Assembly: GCF_932274485.2 (NCBI RefSeq)
Contig: NC_065885.2
Coordinates: 28,657,062-28,721,061 of the forward strand
DNA: 64,000 nucleotides
Source of the DNA: Patella vulgata
Taxonomy: Eukaryota > Mollusca > Gastropoda > Patellidae
Reading direction: 5' to 3'
Shown: positions 22,262 through 33,352 of the stretch, piece after piece
Numbering within the stretch: the stretch's first letter is position 1
Layout: every line of letters starts with the position of its first letter
Translations under genes and position numbers: made by a program
The notes under the pieces: model-generated
Databases searched by the model: none
What the model saw: the letters and a program-made list of their open reading frames with translations, nothing else
What the model was told of the DNA's origin: nothing

Positions 22262-24140
22262 AGTAGTTTAAAAATCGCCTATATGCCGTATATTGATTAA
22301 AATAGAAACAGGGTATCCTTAGCACTGATCTAAGAAAATAAAGAGATAAATAAAAACAGAAAAATGACAATATTGTAATTGGGTTAAAACAGTTTCTTAA
22401 ATGGGTAATTCTATTCTTGTTACTGATAAATATCGACGCCTGGTTTAAAGACACAACATTTTAGAATACATGTAAATGACAAATATATAATTTCAGTCCA
22501 TACACAATATAATATACCAATCGTTTCAACATGTATGTAGATCCAAACATTATTCTAAAATTGATCATAATAGACGGAAGGAAGTCACAATACTCCCCAT
22601 TGATTTATCCTTATGTAAATGACAGATATATAATTTCAGTCCATACACTGGACTGGTCTGTCTAAACAATTAGTCATTATCTACTAGAATTTATCTACTA
22701 GAGTGGTGATTTCCGGATTTCTACAAAACAAGTTGCTTAGCCCGATTGGTAATGGACTAGAGCGCCTTGTAAGAAAAAAAATAATCGTCTTAAAAACAAT
22801 CGTCTTCATCTTCAGAATGGCTAACTAGGTGTTTATTAATTTGGCAGGAATCTTTATGAGTTGATTAAAATAACAGGTCGGTCAACTGGAAGTTTTTACT
22901 CTTTGATATAGCTTGACAGATCTCGATAGCAATGGGTATATGTTGCTTCGGTTATAGCGGTGAGGTCGGGGCACCATGATTGCGCAAATTGAAAGATTGC
23001 CACCAATTTAGTTGGTATGTTGACTTTTTTGTTCAATTCAGTTATTTGGCTGAAATGGGACATAACAGGGGAATCATAAAGGCGCAAATTTAGACGCTTT
23101 CGTCGAAGTGGATAACAACCAATGCTGGTAGATAAGGTGCCTACGTGGAGCTTATTCAGAGTTGTTCAACCATGGCCTGATATGAGCTGGATTAGGGTAC
23201 ACTGTTCGGACAAATTTAGACATTTTCACAAGGCTTGATTGATTTGGTAGTCATGTTTCCTAGGCGATTCCTATTCATATGGAGTTATTTAGCCCCAAGG
23301 AGTTGGAGAGGAACACCTTAAGGGACAGACCGAAATATTGTCGACATTTTGCCAACACCACTAAATAGATTACAACCAAACTATATATGTTGCCATGACG
23401 GAGCATATACAGAATTGTCTATTTTTGATTTCTTATAAACTCTTTAAACTAAACTAGAGATAATGACAACACTAACAGAAAACATATAATGTGAGTGTCA
23501 TGATTTATATACATATACCAGCAGCCATGCTCTCAAAACATTTTAAATTTGAACAGAGTTTTCACTGTCTTTAAGTCAGTTGGACACTCGATCATGAGCT
23601 GGGTCGGACCAGGTTAACCCGGTGGCACTCTTACGGATAAATGGTGGGTGCTGCAGTGCCAGTTAAAGCTGATGGATAATGGTCATCCCACATTTTTATT
23701 TTTAAGGACTTCAAGGGTGTATGGAACCTTGAATAAAACGGAAATGGTTCTAAAAGCACATTGTAATGTAATATGAATGTATGTAAAGTGATCTATACTC
23801 AATTTTTGAAATTTCTAATCAAGGAAGTGTAGAAATTGAACGGCCGTGGTTTACGCCTGCTTAGTCCATTCTACATGCTGTGAATCAGCTTTTACTAATT
23901 ACTTCCACATTGTCTTGTTGGATATGTTTTTATTTGCCCATTACAAAAGGCACCCGAAGCCTTAGTGTAGAATCGTGTAATGACTATAAAATGTCAATTG
24001 TGTCTTAAATACTGGATATCAGGATTCCATATTTTCACGACAAGATAAATTGACAGCATCAATTGGTGGAAATTGGTCAATATCGACTTCTAATTAGTGT
24101 TTTTATTTCGAATATTATGGAAAATATTGAATTAGAGATT
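22262..24140. other. No supported gene
   Basis: A block 'gacaaatatataatttcagtccatacac' type is repeated at about 22476-22505 and 22620-22648. The stretch 22865-23410 has less simple composition than its surroundings but no exon with good splice sites was found. Confidence 0.35.
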
Positions 24141-24440
24141 TAGCTCCTTTAGACAGGCGCCGGCGCGAATAAGGTGTTTCACGGGTGACGTGCTGTGATT
24201 AATTTTAGAATTTTAGAATGATCGGGGGGGGGGGGGCTCCCGACACCCGATAATCCGGGATACGCGATGTGAGTCCGCCGACATCACTCGGGTCTCGCTC
24301 GGAACTCCTCAGATCAAGTCTACATTCACTGCATTTAACGCGACCGGTGTGGAGACCCTGGGGACTCTGCCTCACTAGGCCCCATTGTCGATCCGGTGGT
24401 ACTGATCCGACAATTAAGGCGTGACTGTCACTTTCAATAG
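24141..24440. other. GC-rich island of unknown origin
   Basis: About 300 bases with many CpG ('cgccggcgcgaa', 'gatccggtggtactgatccg') and a G homopolymer at about 24224-24237, in an otherwise AT-rich area. No frame or family is recognised. It could be a transposon fragment. Confidence 0.4.
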
Positions 24441-24563
24441 AGTATAAGCACTAAAAATAGTGTAACATTGTATCTAAATGCAGGTTTAAATAGTTTACAA
24501 TCGTAAGTATAACACCCAAATACAGGTAAAGTGTAGCGTTCGGTGAAATTCAGAAGTGTAACC

Positions 24564-24917
24564 TTAAAGGGACAATAACACTCTTGCTGGCTTGAAAGCT
24601 CCAGAAAATAAATAATATCTCTATCTAAGTACTAGATGTTTAAGTGTCCTAACTGTTGTGTAAATTATCCATTACACCCTATTTTACTTGTCCAGAGGGT
24701 TCGAAAATATTTTTAAATCGAAGTTTCATTTGAAAAGGTTTACGTTAGACGTTTCAAACCATTATGTTGAATTTTTCAAAAATTTTAAATAAGGTGTGTT
24801 AAGATGAAATTTGTATCATCAATTAATTGAAATATTCTAAAATAGTACAATTTGTTGACCAGAATAAAGATTGGGACATATTATTCAGTTACAACAAGAG
24901 TGGTATTGAGCCTTTAT
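24564..24917. mobile_element. MITE with ~25-bp TIR
   Basis: Left end TAAAGGGACAATAACACTC and right end GAGTGGTATTGAGCCTTTA are inverted repeats with three mismatches, extending to CTTG on both sides. The left edge reads TTAA but the right reads TTAT, so the target site is not certain. Confidence 0.7.
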
Positions 24918-24919
24918 CA

Positions 24920-25090
24920 TGATGCTATTAATCATAACGCCCTGAATGGTGTAAAATCTTGCTATGAATAACATCCAGAATTATGTAAAATCTTTACACT
25001 TTTAGTAAGATATTGATATCAATTATAACACAGAATGGTGTAAAAATCTTTACACTTTTAATAAGATATTGTTATTAATTATGGTGTAAA
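24920..25090. repeat. Imperfect tandem repeat, ~64-bp period
   Basis: Repeats of 'gaatggtgtaaaa' plus 'tctttacacttttaataagatattg' with variations, in about three degenerate units. Confidence 0.65.
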
Positions 25091-26467
25091 ATGTATCAGA
25101 AACAGCATCGTTTCCCCTGAGTAAACGACTTCTGTGATCAGAAGTCTTGATATCAACCTACATATGGTAATAAGTTGGGATAATACTAACAAAGAGGAGC
25201 TGTAGCTTACTCTGGATAAACTGTGGAATCTACAGACAAGAATAAATCTGTGATACAGGTCGTCAACATGCAATGGTATTTTTTTTTCACCAAATCTATC
25301 ATAAAAATCTATGATATGTATCCAGGCATTTTAACAGTGGTGACAACGACCAGAATGTTTGACATTCGCTAAGTCGGTTATAGTAAAACAACATATACCA
25401 GACATCGTCTTAATGGACATCTGTGACTTCAATATAAATCAGCAAAACTGTAAATATGATTTGACAGATATATATATATTATCAAGTTTAACGTTATTTA
25501 GGTTCGAATTAGCCGGGTTCTTAGTCAACTTCCACAAAGTTGGACTGTGATTTAATTGCAATTTCCTTTGATAATTAATAATTATACCTCGGTCACGTGG
25601 TATATGTCTCGGTTCTCGCAGCAGAGTATGCACGTATAATGAGGATTTTATTTTTATTGCTGACAACTAAAGTACAGAATTCCGCATTCCAGAAATTATA
25701 TCGTCGTAATATTTGTAAAAATACGTTCAGGTAAAAAATTCACCACTCTACTTCATTCTGGCATATAATCGCTAGCTGTCTACCTTCTATGGGCGTCTTC
25801 AGATATTTATAATAACGTCTATTATTGTAGTTTATCTATTTTAATATACATATGTCTTAAAACGTTTTTTTAAAACTCACACATAGCATAGTTTTTCTTA
25901 GATATTATATATTTTAATTATATCAGTTCCGGTATTTAGAATGCGATATAGCGTGACAACACGCTGGTCGTTGCTGGGCAACAAAATTAATTTCTGTTAT
26001 ACCAATCCCGTTGCTATACTGCAGCTAATACATCGATTGGTATAGTTAATGCCAAAGAGGAAAAGATCATCAACATATTGCCTCACACCAGTCCATTTAT
26101 AAAAATTAAAAAGTCACGGGAAGTTATTAATCATTGAATGGATAATGTCTTAGCTTGTTGCACTTGTTTTATAGATTATGATTTAGCACAGATCACAAGT
26201 TGCATCTAACAGAAATTCGGTATTTTAAAAGGTTTTAAGTATTTATTGTTTAACTTTGTGCTTGAAATGATATTCTACCAGTCAATTATTAAACAGAATG
26301 GTAATCCTTTTTGTGTTACTACTGTAAACGGATGCGTGAGACGGATAAGACTAATGGAAATGGCTGCTTAACGCATTTAAGTGATCTGTAGTAAACTGCG
26401 GAATCCGTTGAGAACAGTCGAGTTTTGTTAATCGGCAGACTATCTTATATACACGGGGTGTCTGGAT
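25091..26467. other. Upstream region of the GPCR; no exon recognised
   Basis: Intergenic and presumably promoter-containing, but no clear TATA box, initiator or 5' splice junction could be assigned. Small open frames here look random. Confidence 0.35.
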
Positions 26468-27706
26468 ATGAATTCGCATAGTAGTGTCAGTAATATCAGC
26501 ACAGTTGTCAACACGTCACATGTGTTTGGGGGTGGTGATATTTTTACGGTCGTAGGTATGGTGATTATAGACATTCTTGCATTTTGGGGAAACCTTCTTA
26601 ATATAATCGCCATACTCTCCACTTATCATCTTCGACATAATGTGACTAATATATTTGTACTAAATCTGTGTCTGTTTGATATATGTGCTTCCATTATGCT
26701 TTTGCCAGTTGCCATTGCATCATTCATCACGGATTCCTGGCCGCTGAATAACTTTCTGTGCACTCTTGTTGGATTTTTGGGGTCTCTTTTGACATTTGGT
26801 TCCATCACTAACATATGTGCTATCAGTATTGAAAGGTTTTACAGCATTAAATTCCCGATGCACCATGCCGCTCATATGACTCTGACAAAAACTCTAGGAG
26901 TAACAATTCTGATTTGGACAGAGAGTCTGGTTATTTCAATGTTGCCACTACTAGGAGTAAATTCGTACTCGTTTCAGCCTTTCAAAAAACAGTGTTCTTT
27001 TTCTTGGGAGTTTGACGTCGTTGACAAAGCCTATGTGATAACTATTGTAATAGTTTGTTTTGTACTTCCTGGGATTATATTATTAATCATGTATTGGGGA
27101 GTTTTTCGTGTGGCAAGACAGGCTGTTCTTCAAGTAAAGCCAGAATCCACAACACGGCGAATTCCGTTACAACCAGCTGTCTATGGTAATGGTGCAACAT
27201 CAGGATCGACAAGCGGATCTCGGAATGAAAATATTTCGAACATGACAAACGTTCCTCGACCTATGTTTAATGGAAACAAGAGACACTTTAAAGCAGCTAA
27301 TACGTTGATGGTAATTTTAACAGCATATGTGGCTATCTGGGGACCGTATTTCATATATCATATGTATGGTGCTATACACGGAACAGTAAGTAATCGTAAA
27401 TTAACAGAGGTACTTGTTCTCTGGTTGGGTTACTCCTCCTTCGCAATCAACCCATTTCTGTATGGTTGCTTAAATCGTGCAATTCGAGCTGAACTTGTAA
27501 ACATTTACAGAAATGTTTTTTGTTGTCGTATGTGTGTGATACAGGATCCGGACGAAGAAAGAGATGACGAGGATTTCTTTCAATTTTTAGAAGGTACAAG
27601 CACTGCCGTAGCCGTGGTTAATCAACACAGATTATCGGTAACTCATAACAAATCACCAACATTAGAATCTGAGACCGGTTATGAAAGTTCTGACATGTGT
27701 CAATAG
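26468..27706 (+). CDS. Class A orphan GPCR, GPR161-like, intronless
   Basis: Single 412-aa frame: a seven-helix rhodopsin-family receptor at the cell surface. Seen: N-glycosylation sites NIS and NTS near residues 9 and 15; TM1 with GN (41-42); TM2 Asp71; Cys98 at the start of TM3 paired with Cys176 in loop 2; ERF (122-124) in place of DRY; a long Ser/Asn-rich third loop (about 222-272); TM6 with WGPY (291-294) and no preceding Cys; TM7 NPFLY (328-332); a CC pair (352-353) suited to palmitoylation; and an acidic tail (PDEERDDED). FRVAR after TM5 and KAANTL...WGPY resemble GPR161, a constitutively active Gs-coupled receptor of primary cilia. The tail is much shorter than in vertebrate GPR161, and I cannot see its protein kinase A anchoring helix. 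Another orphan subfamily is possible. The start Met is the first in frame and gives a normal extracellular N-terminus. Confidence 0.85.
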   Translation: MNSHSSVSNISTVVNTSHVFGGGDIFTVVGMVIIDILAFWGNLLNIIAILSTYHLRHNVTNIFVLNLCLFDICASIMLLPVAIASFITDSWPLNNFLCTLVGFLGSLLTFGSITNICAISIERFYSIKFPMHHAAHMTLTKTLGVTILIWTESLVISMLPLLGVNSYSFQPFKKQCSFSWEFDVVDKAYVITIVIVCFVLPGIILLIMYWGVFRVARQAVLQVKPESTTRRIPLQPAVYGNGATSGSTSGSRNENISNMTNVPRPMFNGNKRHFKAANTLMVILTAYVAIWGPYFIYHMYGAIHGTVSNRKLTEVLVLWLGYSSFAINPFLYGCLNRAIRAELVNIYRNVFCCRMCVIQDPDEERDDEDFFQFLEGTSTAVAVVNQHRLSVTHNKSPTLESETGYESSDMCQ

Positions 27707-27783
27707 CCCTAAAACATTTTTTTCATATTACTTGGGATGTGCTTACGGGAAAGGTGGATTAATTATTTATGATTGGATTTATC

Positions 27784-27789
27784 AATAAA
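27784..27789 (+). terminator. Poly(A) signal candidate of the GPCR
   Basis: AATAAA 78 bases past the GPCR stop codon, just before the convergent Tc1 transposase frame begins to overlap. Confidence 0.5.
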
Positions 27790-27792
27790 CAC

Positions 27793-28665
27793 TTAATGAC
27801 TATATACTTGCTGACGAACATGTCGACCCAGTTCGTCCCAGATGTGTTCAATAGGATTAAGGTCGGGGCTAAGCGACGGCCAATCCAGGACTTGGACACC
27901 GGCATTTCTTAAAAAATTCTGGGTAGCAATTGCTGTATGGGGTCGAGCATTGACTTGTTGAAACGTTAGTCCAGGCCCATGTCTCTGCATAAACGGAAGA
28001 AGAACAGGTTGCAAAATCTGATCCCTGTACTGGACAGCATTTAAGTTCCCTTGGACAACAACAAGAGGAGAACGTCCATGTGCACAAAAAGAACCCAAAA
28101 CCATGACGCTGCCGCCACCAAATCGGTCAACTTCTCTAACGCATACTTGAGCGTAACTTTCACCTCGTCTGCGGTACACTTGGGCCCTGCCATCGGCAAA
28201 TCTCAAAGTGAATCGAGATTCGTCACTAAAGACAACCGAATTCCACTGTCTTTGAGTAAATCTTATGTGTCTTGTGGCCCACACAAGTCGGTATCGGCGA
28301 TGAAGAGGTGTCAATATTGGTCCATTATAGGGCCTCCGAGCTCGAAGACCAGCAGCCTGCAAGCGATTTCGAACAGTTTGTGCAGTTACCCTTCCACCAA
28401 ACATCTCTCTACTTGTGGAGGTTGCAGTGACAAATCTGTTTCTAAGATGACGTAATCGTATTGCTTGATCTTCCTGGAGTGACGTCACACGTGGCGCTCC
28501 CGCCCTTGGGCGGTCGGCAATAGTTCCAGTTTGAAGCACTCTCATTCTAAGATTAATTATTGTCTGGCGTGAACAATTAAAGGCTCTTGCAACAGTGACC
28601 ACAGACTGACCAGCATAGAGCCTACCTATAGCACGTAGACGTTCTACATTTGAAAGGCGCGGCAT
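27793..28665 (-). CDS. Tc1/mariner transposase, open but probably inactive
   Basis: A 290-aa DD34E transposase without internal stops. The N-terminal helix-turn-helix (residues about 10-50, with AFNCSRQTI) and second DNA-binding region (about 60-110, ending GLRARRPYNGPILTP) are followed by the catalytic core. SDES gives the first Asp (148) and PIEHIWDE the Glu (273). The second catalytic Asp is replaced: FQQVNARPHT has Val238 where the family has Asp, with the normal 34-residue spacing to Glu273. The frame also ends about 50 residues short of usual Tc1 length. Cut-and-paste activity is therefore unlikely unless this is a local sequencing error. It lies tail to tail with the GPCR, 86 bases apart. 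No terminal inverted repeats could be defined. Confidence 0.85.
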   Translation of the reverse strand: MPRLSNVERLRAIGRLYAGQSVVTVARAFNCSRQTIINLRMRVLQTGTIADRPRAGAPRVTSLQEDQAIRLRHLRNRFVTATSTSREMFGGRVTAQTVRNRLQAAGLRARRPYNGPILTPLHRRYRLVWATRHIRFTQRQWNSVVFSDESRFTLRFADGRAQVYRRRGESYAQVCVREVDRFGGGSVMVLGSFCAHGRSPLVVVQGNLNAVQYRDQILQPVLLPFMQRHGPGLTFQQVNARPHTAIATQNFLRNAGVQVLDWPSLSPDLNPIEHIWDELGRHVRQQVYSH

Positions 28666-28803
28666 TTTTTAACAAAGATGAAAATAACAATTTTAATTTG
28701 TTTTTCCAGTTCAAGTTACGTGTGCGTGTTCAGTTTAAGCAAACTTGCATCGATTGACCCCACGAGTTTGTGTTTGCACGTGTTTTTCATCTTTATATGC
28801 TCA

Positions 28804-28828
28804 AAAGTCACGTGATCCACGTGACTTT
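28804..28828. promoter_or_regulatory. Perfect 11-bp palindrome with two CACGTG E-boxes
   Basis: AAAGTCACGTG, three bases, CACGTGACTTT. Each arm holds a CACGTG E-box close to the GTCACGTGAC (TFEB-type) consensus. A further CACGTG lies near 28777. It sits upstream of the transposase start and could belong to the transposon end or to a promoter. No gene to the right is recognised. Confidence 0.45.
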
Positions 28829-28899
28829 ACAATTTTATGAAATTAAAGGTTTCTTACTACTTACTATCGTAAGAAACACTTTAAAATTTACTTGACTTA

Positions 28900-29684
28900 C
28901 CAGAAGAAAAAAATTTGTTGAAATTCATCAGTGTCAAGTTTTTAATTTGGCTGAGTATAGATATATGATATATTATTGTGATTAGCTATTCTAAAAATCA
29001 CCAAATGCCCATTATATTCGTCCATTTATTCTGGATTTTATTAAACTAGATACTCGTAAACCAGATTCTCTTTTAAAGAGTTCTGATCATCTATTGTCGT
29101 TTACCAGGGATAGCGGTGATCGTTTTGGGGTATTTTACACTAAAAATACACCTATATTGGTGTTTGGGCTCTTCATTGTGTACGACGGCTTACAATAAAA
29201 TTGCTAAGTGGGCTAAGGTGGGTAGACCAAACTTAAACCATTTTATTCTTTTTTGTTTGTTTTTTTTTTTTCGTGTGTTTTGGGGGGGGGGGGGCAGCAC
29301 CGAGAAATTTGATGTATATCTGAGCCATGGCATACAATACCTTGACACTTGGTTGAAATATTATGATTAAATCCTGACGACCTGAATATGATCATAGTTA
29401 GCAACAACTAAGAAGTAAACCACAAATGAGTAGAGATAAAACAGGCGTCAATAGTCACTGGTATTCCTTACAGAGGGGGTGGGGTCGGGTCGGGGTGGGG
29501 GTCGGGGTGGGGTCTATCCCCCTCCCCCGTTCAGCTACATAAAAAAATTGTAAAACAACACTTTTTAAGAGAAAAGTGTCACCGTCGTGTGCTTTATCCT
29601 TTATCGACAAATGGCGGAATGAGATGGACATTCAAAGCGCGAGCTATAAGCATTATAGGCATATGTAATATCACAATTAATCAA
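28900..29684. other. No supported gene
   Basis: AT-rich sequence with T and G homopolymers near 29258-29294 and a G-rich run near 29475-29525. No exon is recognised. Confidence 0.35.
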
Positions 29685-29687
29685 GGG

Positions 29688-29808
29688 AGCCACGTTGGCT
29701 AAGTGGGTAAGACGCTGGCTCGCTAGCCCGTAGGTCGCGTGTTCGATCCCTGCATTGGCCGCGAAAGTTCATCGGGATTTTCCGACCTGGTTTCACTTAT
29801 TGCTATTT
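29688..29808 (+). mobile_element. SINE-2 head, 3' truncated
   Basis: Well-preserved tRNA-like head: box A 'tggctaagtgggtaag' and box B 'gttcgatccctgc', then 'gaaagttcatcgggatttt'. It breaks off after 'cctggtttcac'. Confidence 0.8.
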
Positions 29809-29814
29809 CCAGTA

Positions 29815-30975
29815 GTGTAACCTGCCTGATGCACTCAGTGTAATGTTACACTTAAATAGTTTACACCCGTGGGTGTAGATCAAGCATTACGCCCCAAGGA
29901 TGTTTTGTAAATTACACTTCCATTTTAATTATTAAACCAACGCGGGTGTAATTTGTTTTGTTGGATATTTATTTCAATCCAACGACCTCTAAGTACAGAA
30001 AACTTGAAATTGACTATCGGTCTCTATGATAATTAGTAAAGGGCGCTTAGCCCGACCCAGATTACATATAGATCGTCGGCTACTTAGCTTCATTTTACAA
30101 CGACATTAAATTGACAAATACCCATCAGACTGATTCAAATTCAACTGCTGTTGGGCATGAGGAAAAATCAATACACATATCCTTACAACTTATTCAATTA
30201 TACACCCCACCTGAATTAAGAATTATTAATTAAGATATTGTATTTGGTAATATTTGAACAATTACACGTCTTTAAGTGTATTATACAAGCTAAAATAATG
30301 TATACTTTACTAGTTATGAGTAAACACTCTAAAACGAGTTATAGTTGTGTAACTAGTGCAATTAACGACATATTTTACAAAAAAAAACGCTCAAATTGGA
30401 GTACAAAAATACTTTTGTAACGCAAGATACGGTATTAAATTGACACCTTATTCGGAGGAATGTTTTCCTAAAATAATTACAACTATTGGTGTAATTGTAA
30501 ATGCAATAAAACGCTTGTAGAGGGGTAGCTCACCCCAAAGACCTTTAGTGGCTACAATTACACCTATCCCGGTGTTCAGTACTCGTGAATATCGATTACA
30601 CTTTTGCAACCAAATTACACCAATCCCGGTGTTCAGTACTCGTGAATAGCGATTACACTTTTGCAACCCAATAAACGCTGTAAAATTAACGCTTTTCTAT
30701 GATTTATTCCCGAATAATAGTTACACCCTTCGGTGTAAATGCAGTATAACACTGGTAGTGGTGTAGCTCATCCAAAACACCCCACAGTTACACCTATTCA
30801 GGTGTTCAATCGTCATGAATATCGGTTATACTTGTTAGGTGTAGTTCTTTTAGTTGGTTACCCTTGGAAAGGTATTACATTTAAAAAAACGCTAGCTGTG
30901 GTGTAAAGTTTACACTTAATTAACACTGCTTATAGTTTTTAATTATACCCATTTTTAACAGTGTAGTGTCACGGG
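29815..30975. repeat. TTACACC/GGTGTAA-rich tandem region
   Basis: Two adjacent 58-bp units ('cccggtgttcagtactcgtg', starting about 30556 and 30614) sit within a higher-order repeat of roughly 240 bp (about 30460-30600 resembles 30710-30840, with 'gtagctca' and 'tgaatatcg'). TTACAC and GTGTAA blocks recur throughout. The outer parts ('agtgtaatgttacactta' near 29840 and 'gtttacacttaattaacactg' near 30906) suggest the ends of a DNA transposon, but exact termini are not defined. Confidence 0.65.
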
Positions 30976-31229
30976 ATTTAGTTGGAACAAGGGGAGGGCA
31001 GCAGGTAAAGAGGGCACTATATTGTCATTAATATAGGGGAACTGGAATATGATGACACTGATGTGGGCATTTCCATGAGTATTTCAAGTAACTCTTTCGA
31101 AATTCGAATTATTTTTCAGAAGGGAGGGTACTAATTCAGACGGGAAAGCATTTTTTAAGAAGAGAGGGCACTTTTTATACGCCAACATTTTCATATGGAC
31201 GTATTACATTATCGTCTCCCCTGTCCCTG

Positions 31230-31530
31230 TGGACACTCTACAGGGAACGATTTTATTCGATTTTGACGAAACTTATGGATTATGGGCTCTATTTGTACGA
31301 AAAAATCAAGTTTTTAGCTTGTGAACAATCCAGAGGTCACAATTTTTATCCGACTTTGATAAAACCTAAATAGTATTTTTATATCCCAATGATCTCGTGT
31401 CCTTTCGAGATTGGTGCACATGAAGCCGACACTCTCTGAATAATTATGCTTCCGATTGTACGAACAATCGTGTTTTTAGCTCGTGGACCCTCTAGAGGTC
31501 GCAAATTTTCATTCGATTTTAAAAACCGTT
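31230..31530. repeat. Two degenerate units of a dispersed repeat
   Basis: 'cgattttgacgaaactta', 'agcttgtgaacaatccagaggtcac' and 'agctcgtggaccctctagaggtcg' occur as two tandem units. This type of repeat ('gaccctctagaggtcac') is common in marine invertebrate genomes. Confidence 0.55.
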
Positions 31531-33082
31531 CAAATATATCACTGCAGATGACTGTTAGTCTGAAAGATTGACGTGTTTTAGTGATTTATTCCCGTATTAT
31601 ACCAGTCGGTAGAAGTAATTCCATTAGAGAAATTATGTTTGAAAAAAAAAACCAAAGTCGAAAGTCAAACGTTGACAGCAGATATTATAATTTGGACGAT
31701 TTCAAGATGGATTTTTTTTTCAATTATAAATTTTCTCCTCGAAAACATCGCTTTTAGATAAGAATTTTCCCTTTTACTTTTGGTTTTTTATATTTTACTA
31801 AAGATCGCAAAAGCAACTATAAAAGTAACACGATCGCTCGGCAAGACATGTGCGGACACAAGATGCCATTTTAATTTTAAAAAATTCGAGGATTCTTTGT
31901 TTAATGTCTGTAAATATTTTGGATCTCTTATTAGAGCTAAATTTAAATCCAATTTCTGTTTTCAGTAGGACTTCTATTTATATTTAAATCTAAACATTAA
32001 GTATTACAAATAAAGTATAAAATAATACGGATCAAAGGCAACGTAAAAACGCGATAATTAAGTCTTCTAATTGATAGGTCGTGCACCATATCAGTCAGTG
32101 TTAAGAATGCAATAAGTTGAGCATGGTCTAATCTGGATCCATCATGATAGCCATATTATCCATATGAGATTACACTCAAATGTATCTTGGGACAATATGG
32201 ATTTCACGTGAAATTATATCGGCAAGCAATTTGAATTCAACTTAATGAAATGACTTAACGCCTAGAAAACACCTTTTAATTGTCTGACCATTTTGTGACG
32301 GGGTTGGGGGAGTGGATATACCCTTTATGAAAAAAGTTGAAATCTTATTCTTACAAATACCAGGTAACCTGGTCATAATAGTCGATGGCTTATAATGTCA
32401 TGCACTCAAGGTTACCAGCCCTTCATTAACGGTAAATATCCTTTGTGGTTTTTTTCCATTCTTTAATATTTTATACCCAGTAAGTTTTAAATTTTGTCCC
32501 ATCACTAATCGACATCGGATAAATCCAATTCCACATTTATTTAAACTAAGTTACAGAGGTTTATCTTTTTTGAGTAAATGTAATTTCAAAGTGATTTAAT
32601 TGTGTTGAATATAATAATACCATTCGTTTCAGCTAGTTAATGTGGGTTAAGCATGCAAGTGATTAATAGCTAAGTAAATAGTTCCAACAATAGTTATTAC
32701 TAGTATCAAGTACTAATAAAAGATAACATCACTGGGTAACTGGCACTAATGGGATAGAATAACATATTAGTTGGATAGTATATCTAGAACTTTTAAATTA
32801 AGATTTAGATTAAGAACTGACCGTTCTTAGTTTTGGAATAAGTAGCGTAGATAGTTTATTATCGTTGCAACGGTACTGGACAAACTAGTCTAAGTCTCGC
32901 TTATCCATTTTATCGTTAAATTATGAAATCTTGCGGGCGTTTTAATCCTTTTTAATCTCAGGCATCCGATGTACTAGCAATCCAATTAAAATACAGATGT
33001 AGGTGTGACACAGCAGTACGTACATATAGTGGTGGCAAAATAGGAGATACATACAAATTCTTTGAAAAATGCTTTTCTGTTT
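31531..33082. other. No supported gene
   Basis: AT-rich. A diverged block near 32805-32930 ('gatttagattaagaactgaccgttct') looks like a fourth, partial copy of MITE family A. Nothing else is recognised. Confidence 0.35.
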
Positions 33083-33083
33083 G

Positions 33084-33308
33084 GGGGGTTGGATGGCCGA
33101 ATGGTTAGCACGTGCGCGCTGCACTGTATCATACGGTCTGTCATTGAGTCAACTGGCGGGGTTTCGAATCCCCGGTTGTACTTGACAAGGAGTAGGGTCG
33201 CCTGCCCAAACTCGTGGGTTTTCTCCGGGTCCTCCGGTTTCCTCCCACTGCTAAAGACCCCTACGCGCAAGCGAATTATTGAAATAAAATTGAACCATGT
33301 TAAACCCC

Positions 33309-33350
<42 letters not shown>
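33084..33350 (+). mobile_element. SINE-1 copy with (CT)n tail
   Basis: Starts 'ggggttggatggccgaatgg' with box A and box B ('ggtttcgaatccccgg', about 33162) and ends 'taaaccccatttc' followed by a CT microsatellite (about 33310-33349). Possible diverged duplication gcttttctgttt / gctttcctgatt. It separates the LINE below from whatever lay upstream. Translation of this SINE explains the long frames on both strands here. Confidence 0.85.

Positions 33351-33352
<2 letters not shown>

Noticed and set aside
22896-23087. 63-codon minus-strand frame in less simple sequence
   Set aside because: No matching splice sites or recognisable motif.
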